A stretch of 7,192 bases of DNA from Gammaproteobacteria bacterium (lineage in GTDB: Bacteria > Pseudomonadota > Gammaproteobacteria > Enterobacterales > Alteromonadaceae). The notes beneath the pieces are model-generated. The model saw only the letters and a list, made by a program, of their open reading frames with translations, did not search any database and was not told the DNA's origin. Both the position numbers and the translations under genes were made by a program. Below are positions 1 through 7,192 of this stretch, piece by piece. Positions within the stretch are counted from its first letter, which is position 1. The number at the start of each line of letters is the position of its first letter. The DNA lies in the NCBI GenBank assembly GCA_023380515.1, contig JAMCRH010000184.1, forward strand, positions 1-7,192. The letters are read 5' to 3'.

Positions 1-1882
<1,882 letters not shown>

Positions 1883-1909
1883 GCAGCCGTAAGGTATTGA
1901 GTCAGCGCC

Positions 1910-1934
1910 GCCGGGGCGTAGCCCCGGCTTGTTT
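1910..1934 (+). promoter_or_regulatory. GC-only stem-loop in the rpoB-rpoC spacer, possible weak terminator or pause/stability element
   Basis: A perfect 8-bp stem made only of G and C (1910-1917 with 1921-1928) closes a 3-base GTA loop. It is followed by TTGTTTA, a broken T tract. The shape is that of an intrinsic terminator with a poor U run, so at most partial termination is expected, because the essential rpoC lies directly downstream. Alternatives are a transcriptional pause, a block to RNase progression, or a copy of a dispersed intergenic palindrome. The pairing is read directly from the sequence; the role is inferred. Confidence 0.5.
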
Positions 1935-1943
1935 AACTCCGAC

Positions 1944-1948
1944 AGGAG
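1944..1948 (+). promoter_or_regulatory. Ribosome binding site of rpoC
   Basis: AGGAG lies 7 bases upstream of the GTG at 1956. The spacing fixes GTG as the start, in preference to an out-of-frame ATG at 1949 that directly abuts the Shine-Dalgarno sequence. Confidence 0.85.
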
Positions 1949-1955
1949 ATGAAAC

Positions 1956-4900
1956 GTGAAAGATTTATTAAAGTTTCTGAAGCCACTAAAAGACAGCGAA
2001 GAGTTCGATCGGATTCGTATCTCTTTGGCCTCACCGGACCAAATCCGGAGCTGGTCATATGGTGAAGTGAAGAAGCCAGAAACCATTAACTATCGTACTT
2101 TTAAACCAGAGCGTGACGGCTTGTTCTGTGCACGTATCTTTGGCCCGGTGAAAGACTACGAGTGTTTGTGTGGTAAATACAAGCGTTTGAAGCACCGTGG
2201 TGTAATCTGTGAAAAGTGTGGTGTTGAAGTTACTTTGACCAAAGTACGTCGTGAGCGTATGGGTCACATTGAACTAGCCAGCCCAGTTGCCCACATTTGG
2301 TTTTTGAAGTCATTGCCAAGCCGGATCGGCTTGATGCTCGACATGACCTTGCGTGATATCGAACGTATTCTTTACTTCGAATCATACGTGGTTATCGACG
2401 CAGGTATGACGTCGCTTGAGCTAGGTTCACTGTTGGGTGAAGAAGAATACCTCGACGCACTCGAAGAGTATGGTGATGAATTCACGGCGTTAATGGGTGC
2501 TGAGGCGATCTTACACCTATTGAAAGGTGTTGATCTGGAAGCTCAGATCAAGATGCTACGTGAAGAGTTACCAGAAACGAACTCTGAAACTAAGCGTAAG
2601 AAAATTACCAAGCGTTTGAAGTTGCTTGAGTCATTCCACCAGTCTGGTAACAAGCCAGAGTGGATGATTCTGAACGTGTTGCCAGTGTTACCACCAGACT
2701 TACGTCCGTTGGTGCCACTTGACGGCGGCCGTTTTGCAACGTCTGACTTGAACGACTTGTATCGTCGCGTAATTAACCGGAACAACCGTTTGAAGCGTCT
2801 TTTAGACCTCGCGGCACCGGACATTATCGTGCGCAACGAAAAGCGGATGCTGCAAGAAGCAGTTGACGCGTTATTAGACAACGGTCGTCGTGGCCGTGCG
2901 ATTACTGGCTCGAACAAGCGTCCTTTGAAATCATTAGCTGACATGATCAAAGGTAAGCAAGGTCGTTTCCGTCAAAACCTCTTGGGTAAGCGGGTCGACT
3001 ACTCAGGCCGTTCAGTAATCACCGTTGGTCCAAAACTGCGTTTGCATCAGTGTGGTTTGCCGAAGAAAATGGCACTTGAGCTATTCAAGCCGTTTATCTA
3101 TGGCAAATTAGAAGCGCGTGGTTTAGCAACAACGATCAAAGCTGCGAAGAAAATGGTTGAGCGTGAATTGCCGGAAGTTTGGGATATCCTCGACGAGGTA
3201 ATCCGTGAGCATCCAGTGCTGCTAAACCGTGCACCAACGTTGCACCGTTTGGGTATTCAGGCGTTCGAACCAGTTCTTATCGAAGGTAAAGCGATTCAAC
3301 TGCACCCACTCGTGTGTGCGGCCTATAACGCTGACTTCGACGGTGACCAAATGGCAGTTCACGTTCCATTGACGCTTGAAGCGCAAATGGAAGCACGTGC
3401 ACTCATGATGTCAACCAACAACGTGTTATCACCAGCATCTGGTGAGCCTATCATCGTACCTTCACAAGACGTTGTCTTGGGTGTGTACTACATGACGCGT
3501 GAGAAAGTAAACGGTCGTGGCGAAGGCATGTTGTTGAAGAGCCCGAAAGAAGCAGAGAAAGCTTACCGTACTGGTATGGCAGAACTGCATGCACGGGTTA
3601 AAGTTCGGATTAAAGAAGTACTGTTTACCGAAGAAGGTGAGCGTACTGAAGAAGTGAAAGTTGTCGACACGACCGTTGGCCGCGCGATCTTCTCTTTGAT
3701 TTTGCCAGAAGGCATTCCGTACGAAGCGATTAACCAAAACATGGGTAAGAAGCAGATCTCTCGCTTATTGAACCGCGCGTATCGCGACTGTGGTTTGAAA
3801 GCGACCGTTATCTTTGCTGACCAACTTATGTATACCGGTTTCCACTACGCCATGGTGTCGGGTTCTTCTGTCGGTATTAACGACATGGAAATCCCAACAG
3901 CGAAAGCTGACATCATCGAAGATGCTGAAAAGCAGGTAGCGGAAATTCAGGAACAGTTCGAGCAAGGTTTGGTAACTGCGGGTGAGAAATACAACAAAGT
4001 TATCGACATTTGGTCAACTGCGAACGAAAAAGTATCAAAAGCGATGATGGAAAACCTCTCGAAAGAGACGGTTATCAACGCGAAAGGTGAAGAAGAAGAG
4101 CAGCAATCATTTAACTCGGTTTACATGATGGCCGACTCTGGTGCACGGGGTTCACCCGCACAGATTCGTCAGCTTGCCGGTATGCGTGGCTTGATGGCAA
4201 AACCAGACGGTTCCATCATCGAAACACCGATTGTTGCAAACTTCCGTGAAGGTCTGAACGTACTTCAGTACTTCATCTCAACTCACGGTGCGCGTAAAGG
4301 TTTGGCCGATACCGCATTGAAGACAGCGAACTCAGGTTACCTGACTCGTCGTCTCGTTGACGTTGCGCAAGACTTGGTTATCACTGAGTCTGATTGTGGC
4401 ACTCTCGAGGGCTTGACGATCAAACCATTGATCGAAGGCGGTGACGTTGTAGAACCATTGCGTGAGCGTGTACTTGGTCGTGTGGTGTGTGACGATGTGA
4501 TGGTTCCAGGTACTGATGAAGTCCTGTTACCACGTAACACGCTCCTTGACGAGAAAGCATGTGACTTGCTTGAACAGAACTCAGTGGACGAAGTTAAAGT
4601 TCGCTCGGTTATTACCTGTGACAGCATTCACGGTGTTTGTTCGCACTGTTATGGTCGCGACCTCGCACGTGGCCACATGGTCAACGATGGTGAAGCAGTT
4701 GGTGTTATCGCGGCACAGTCAATCGGTGAGCCGGGTACACAGTTAACCATGCGTACGTTCCACATCGGTGGTGCGGCGTCACGGGACTCTGCAGCAAACG
4801 CAGTGCAAGTGAAGAACGCAGGTCGCATCAAGCTACATAACGCGAAGTCTGTAGAAAACAGTGATAATCACTTAGTGATTACCTCACGTTCAGCAGAACT

Positions 4901-6179
4901 AACGCTGATCGACCAGTTCGGTGCCGAGCGCGAGCGTTATAAAGTTCCTTACGGTGCGATTCTGAAGAAGCGTGATGGTGATGAGATTGCCGCTGGCGAA
5001 ATCGTTGCAAACTGGGATCCGCACACGCATCCAATCATTACCGAAGTAGCGGGTCACATTAAGTTCGTTGACATGATCGACGGCGTGACCATTACCACGC
5101 AAACCGACGAATTAACTGGCTTAAGCAGCACAGTTATTCTCGAGACTGGTCAGCGTACGACAGCTGGTAAAGACATGCGTCCGATGGTGAAACTCGTTGA
5201 TGCCAAAGGCAAAGACGTGATGATCCCTGGTACCGACATGCCAGCTCAGTACTTCTTACCAGGTAACGCGATTGTTAGCTTGAACGATGGTTCGAAAGTA
5301 AATATCGGTGACACCTTGGCGCGTATCCCGCAAGAAGGTTCAAAAACACGCGATATTACCGGTGGTCTTCCACGGGTTGCGGACTTGTTCGAAGCGCGGA
5401 AACCAAAAGAGCCAGCAATTCTTGCTGAAATCAGTGGTACCGTGTCGTTTGGTAAAGAAACCAAAGGCAAGCGTCGCTTGATGATTACCCCGTTAGACGG
5501 TGGCGACCATTACGAAGAGATGATTCCGAAGTGGCGTCAATTGAACGTGTTTGAAGGTGAGCAAGTGGCACGCGGTGAAGTTATCGCCGACGGTCCAGAA
5601 GCACCACAAGACATCCTGCGTTTACGTGGTGTGTCAGCGGTTGCCAACTACATCGTCAACGAAGTTCAAGAAGTTTACCGCTTACAAGGTGTTAAGATTA
5701 ACGATAAGCACATCGAAGTTATCGTTCGTCAGATGCTGCGTAAAGTTATCATTAGCCACGCTGGTGATTCTGAGTTGCTTGAAGGTGAGCAGGCAGAATT
5801 CTCGAAAGTGGTTGAAGTTAACCGTGAACTGGAAGCGAATGGCAAAATGCCAGTGCGTTTCGAGCGTCAGTTACTTGGTATTACCAAAGCGTCATTGTCA
5901 ACGGAGTCGTTTATTTCTGCGGCCTCGTTCCAAGAAACAACGCGGGTACTTACCGAAGCTGCGGTTCAGGGCAAAGAAGATCCATTACGTGGCTTGAAAG
6001 AGAACGTTATTGTGGGTCGCTTAATCCCTGCGGGTACCGGTTTCGCGTATCACCAAGAGCGGATTCGTCGTCGCAAAGCAGCCATGGCTCCGACCATTAC
6101 TGCCGCAGATGCTGAAGCTGCACTGAGCGAAGCGCTTAATGAAGGTAACGATGACGTGGAGTCATCTGACGCTGAATAA
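1956..6179 (+). CDS. rpoC: RNA polymerase beta' subunit (complete)
   Basis: Catalytic beta' subunit of RNA polymerase, 1407 aa, the same length as in E. coli. The GTG start is supported by AGGAG 7 bases upstream and by the family N-terminus [10 protein letters not shown]. coli rpoC also starts with GTG. The N-terminal zinc site is C70, C72, C85 and C88. The sigma-binding coiled coil and clamp lie at about 260-350. The absolutely conserved NADFDGD motif gives the Mg-binding D460, D462 and D464 (3333-3347). The bridge helix region lies at about 770-805. The second zinc site is C814, C888, C895 and C898, and the trigger loop includes H936, followed by the proteobacterial insertion. The ppGpp site 1 residues R362, R417, K615, D622 and Y626 and the site 2 residues N680 and K681 are all present. 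The C-terminal tail after about 1370 is acidic and diverges from E. coli, as is usual. It is transcribed with rpoB and ends at the terminator 19 bases downstream. I see no truncation or frameshift. Confidence 0.99.
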   Translation: MKDLLKFLKPLKDSEEFDRIRISLASPDQIRSWSYGEVKKPETINYRTFKPERDGLFCARIFGPVKDYECLCGKYKRLKHRGVICEKCGVEVTLTKVRRERMGHIELASPVAHIWFLKSLPSRIGLMLDMTLRDIERILYFESYVVIDAGMTSLELGSLLGEEEYLDALEEYGDEFTALMGAEAILHLLKGVDLEAQIKMLREELPETNSETKRKKITKRLKLLESFHQSGNKPEWMILNVLPVLPPDLRPLVPLDGGRFATSDLNDLYRRVINRNNRLKRLLDLAAPDIIVRNEKRMLQEAVDALLDNGRRGRAITGSNKRPLKSLADMIKGKQGRFRQNLLGKRVDYSGRSVITVGPKLRLHQCGLPKKMALELFKPFIYGKLEARGLATTIKAAKKMVERELPEVWDILDEVIREHPVLLNRAPTLHRLGIQAFEPVLIEGKAIQLHPLVCAAYNADFDGDQMAVHVPLTLEAQMEARALMMSTNNVLSPASGEPIIVPSQDVVLGVYYMTREKVNGRGEGMLLKSPKEAEKAYRTGMAELHARVKVRIKEVLFTEEGERTEEVKVVDTTVGRAIFSLILPEGIPYEAINQNMGKKQISRLLNRAYRDCGLKATVIFADQLMYTGFHYAMVSGSSVGINDMEIPTAKADIIEDAEKQVAEIQEQFEQGLVTAGEKYNKVIDIWSTANEKVSKAMMENLSKETVINAKGEEEEQQSFNSVYMMADSGARGSPAQIRQLAGMRGLMAKPDGSIIETPIVANFREGLNVLQYFISTHGARKGLADTALKTANSGYLTRRLVDVAQDLVITESDCGTLEGLTIKPLIEGGDVVEPLRERVLGRVVCDDVMVPGTDEVLLPRNTLLDEKACDLLEQNSVDEVKVRSVITCDSIHGVCSHCYGRDLARGHMVNDGEAVGVIAAQSIGEPGTQLTMRTFHIGGAASRDSAANAVQVKNAGRIKLHNAKSVENSDNHLVITSRSAELTLIDQFGAERERYKVPYGAILKKRDGDEIAAGEIVANWDPHTHPIITEVAGHIKFVDMIDGVTITTQTDELTGLSSTVILETGQRTTAGKDMRPMVKLVDAKGKDVMIPGTDMPAQYFLPGNAIVSLNDGSKVNIGDTLARIPQEGSKTRDITGGLPRVADLFEARKPKEPAILAEISGTVSFGKETKGKRRLMITPLDGGDHYEEMIPKWRQLNVFEGEQVARGEVIADGPEAPQDILRLRGVSAVANYIVNEVQEVYRLQGVKINDKHIEVIVRQMLRKVIISHAGDSELLEGEQAEFSKVVEVNRELEANGKMPVRFERQLLGITKASLSTESFISAASFQETTRVLTEAAVQGKEDPLRGLKENVIVGRLIPAGTGFAYHQERIRRRKAAMAPTITAADAEAALSEALNEGNDDVESSDAE

Positions 6180-6198
6180 GAACACCATTCAGTAATCC

Positions 6199-6241
6199 AA
6201 AACCCTCAATCGTTGGCGACGCCAATATTGAGGGTTTTTTT
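6199..6241 (+). terminator. Rho-independent terminator of the rpoBC operon
   Basis: A perfect 12-bp outer stem (6199-6210 with 6227-6238) contains an inner 5-bp stem (6213-6217 with 6221-6225) and a GAC loop. The two stems are separated only by CG on one side and T on the other. The 3' arm runs into seven consecutive T (6235-6241). It begins 19 bases after the rpoC stop codon. The opposite strand offers only a run of four T, so termination there should be weak, and no convergent gene is seen. Confidence 0.95.
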
Positions 6242-6336
6242 ATATACATCAGTAACATCCGAATAAGTTAATTGGTTTTTGACAACAATTAGCGACAACC
6301 GACCTGAATAGCACTCCGCTATCTGGCTTGTCTTAC
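6242..6336. other. Gene-free segment between the terminator and the rpsL promoter; imperfect inverted repeat
   Basis: No credible reading frame or RNA gene is seen here. An imperfect inverted repeat spans 6294-6332: outer arms GACAA (6294-6298) and TTGTC (6328-6332), then CC/GG, and an inner 5-bp stem ATAGC (6308-6312) with GCTAT (6318-6322). It ends 4 bases before the -35 element of the rpsL promoter, so it could be a protein binding site, or it could be chance. A consensus TTGACA at 6279-6284 has no matching -10 element. Confidence 0.4.
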
Positions 6337-6365
6337 TTGACGGCTCAAAGAATAACCTATAAAAT
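6337..6365 (+). promoter_or_regulatory. sigma70 promoter of the rpsL-rpsG (str) operon with GC-rich discriminator
   Basis: The -35 box TTGACG (6337-6342) matches consensus at 5 of 6 positions. It is followed by a 17-base spacer and the -10 box TAAAAT (6360-6365), also 5 of 6. An overlapping TATAAA at 6358 would give a 15-base spacer and is less likely. The bases after the -10 box (6366-6371, TCCGCC) are GC-rich, as in promoters of stable RNA and ribosomal proteins that are repressed by ppGpp and DksA. Transcription should start near 6372. The promoter lies just after the rpoC terminator, so the str operon is transcribed independently. The boxes are read directly; stringent control is inferred. 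Confidence 0.8.
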
Positions 6366-6371
6366 TCCGCC

Positions 6372-6879
<508 letters not shown>

Positions 6880-6881
<2 letters not shown>

Positions 6882-6959
6882 CGGTTCTCCGTTGCGAAGT
6901 AAGGCCAAACTAAATTTATTGAAGTTTTGGGTAACCCCTGAAGATATCGGAGAATTCCA
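6880..6959 (+). promoter_or_regulatory. rpsL-rpsG intercistronic region, probable S7 translational operator
   Basis: In E. coli, free S7 binds the S12-S7 intercistronic mRNA, which mimics its 16S rRNA site, and represses rpsG and downstream genes. Here the 78-base spacer begins with a hairpin overlapping the rpsL stop: AACGG (6880-6884) with CCGTT (6889-6893) and a TTCT loop. Next comes AAGTAAGGCCAAAC (6897-6910), which closely resembles the E. coli sequence as I remember it. CCAAACT (6905-6911) can pair with AGTTTTGG (6923-6930), leaving one bulged T, to form the central helix. The spacer is shorter than the roughly 96 bases of E. coli. The pairing is seen; regulation by S7 is inferred from homology. 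Confidence 0.7.
6949..6952 (+). promoter_or_regulatory. Ribosome binding site of rpsG
   Basis: GGAG lies 7 bases before the ATG at 6960, downstream of the helix proposed for S7 binding. Confidence 0.8.
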
Positions 6960-7192
6960 ATGCCTAGAAGACGCGTCGTCGGCCAACGTAAAATCCTGCC
7001 GGATCCTAAGTTCGGATCAGAGTTGTTGGCAAAATTCATCAACGTTGTCATGGTTGATGGTAAAAAATCAGTCGCAGAAAAAATCGTATACGGTGCATTA
7101 GACATCGTTGCGCAAAAAGCTGGTAAAAATCACTTAGAAGTGTTTGAAGATGCTCTGGACAACATCCGTCCAGCGGTTGAGGTTAAGTCTCG
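6960..7192 (+). CDS. rpsG: 30S ribosomal protein S7, N-terminal half (partial, 3' end outside window)
   Basis: Protein S7 is a primary 16S rRNA-binding protein that organises the head of the 30S subunit near the E site. It is also the expected feedback repressor of this operon. The ATG at 6960 is preceded by GGAG with 7-base spacing. The product starts [20 protein letters not shown], matching the strongly basic, rRNA-binding S7 N-terminus. It continues through MVDGKK and ends at PAVEVKS, residue 77, plus two bases of the next codon (CG, expected arginine). About half of the usual 156-179 residues are visible. The frame is intact up to the window edge. fusA and tuf normally follow in this operon but are not visible here. 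Confidence 0.98.
   Translation, partial: MPRRRVVGQRKILPDPKFGSELLAKFINVVMVDGKKSVAEKIVYGALDIVAQKAGKNHLEVFEDALDNIRPAVEVKS

Noticed and set aside
1949..2065. Out-of-frame ATG just before the rpoC start, opening 38 codons
   Set aside because: The Shine-Dalgarno AGGAG directly abuts this ATG with no spacing, while the GTG at 1956 has ideal spacing and the conserved RpoC N-terminus.
5551..5997. 148-codon open frame on the + strand, out of frame inside rpoC
   Set aside because: It is fully contained in rpoC, starts without a convincing ribosome binding site, and its product resembles nothing recognisable. The same applies to 4516-4746.
6279..6284. Perfect -35 consensus TTGACA upstream of rpsL
   Set aside because: No acceptable -10 box lies 16-19 bases downstream; the best candidate, CTGAAT, matches only 3 of 6. 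The pair at 6337-6365 is far better.
6892..7101. 69-codon + strand frame across the rpsL-rpsG spacer and rpsG
   Set aside because: It is a shadow frame. The real gene there is rpsG, in another frame from 6960, with a clear ribosome binding site and S7 sequence.

Overview
The window is a housekeeping stretch of a gammaproteobacterial chromosome. It holds the 3' part of the beta operon (rpoB end, complete rpoC) followed by the start of the str operon (complete rpsL, start of rpsG), all on the + strand. The proteins align almost residue for residue with the E. coli versions as I remember them. RpoC has the same length (1407 aa), and its zinc, catalytic, trigger-loop and ppGpp-site residues fall at the same numbers. 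Direct adjacency of rpoC and rpsL is not the E. coli arrangement, but it is usual in Pseudomonas and in Alteromonadales such as Shewanella. With the moderate GC content, this suggests a marine Alteromonadales-type organism, perhaps near Idiomarina. The genus is a guess.

Layout: 1-1882 is the C-terminal 626 codons of rpoB. 1883-1955 is a short spacer with a very GC-rich hairpin and the rpoC ribosome binding site. 1956-6179 is rpoC, with a GTG start. 6199-6241 is a strong intrinsic terminator that closes the beta operon. 6242-6336 has no gene and holds only one imperfect inverted repeat. 6337-6365 is a sigma70 promoter with a GC-rich discriminator. 6372-6506 is a highly structured rpsL leader of about 135 nt. 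6507-6881 is rpsL. 6882-6959 is an intercistronic region resembling the E. coli S7 autoregulatory site. 6960-7192 is the first 77 codons of rpsG, cut by the window edge.

The genes supply the two large catalytic subunits of RNA polymerase and two 30S ribosomal proteins. Regulation appears to be layered. The terminator and new promoter separate the two operons. The GC-rich discriminator and the intact ppGpp-binding residues of RpoC fit stringent control of the ribosomal promoter. The rpsL-rpsG spacer fits feedback by free S7.

I see no mobile element, CRISPR array, tRNA, rRNA or accessory gene, and no undescribed protein system. The parts most worth a second look are non-coding: the structured rpsL leader and the rpoB-rpoC hairpin.
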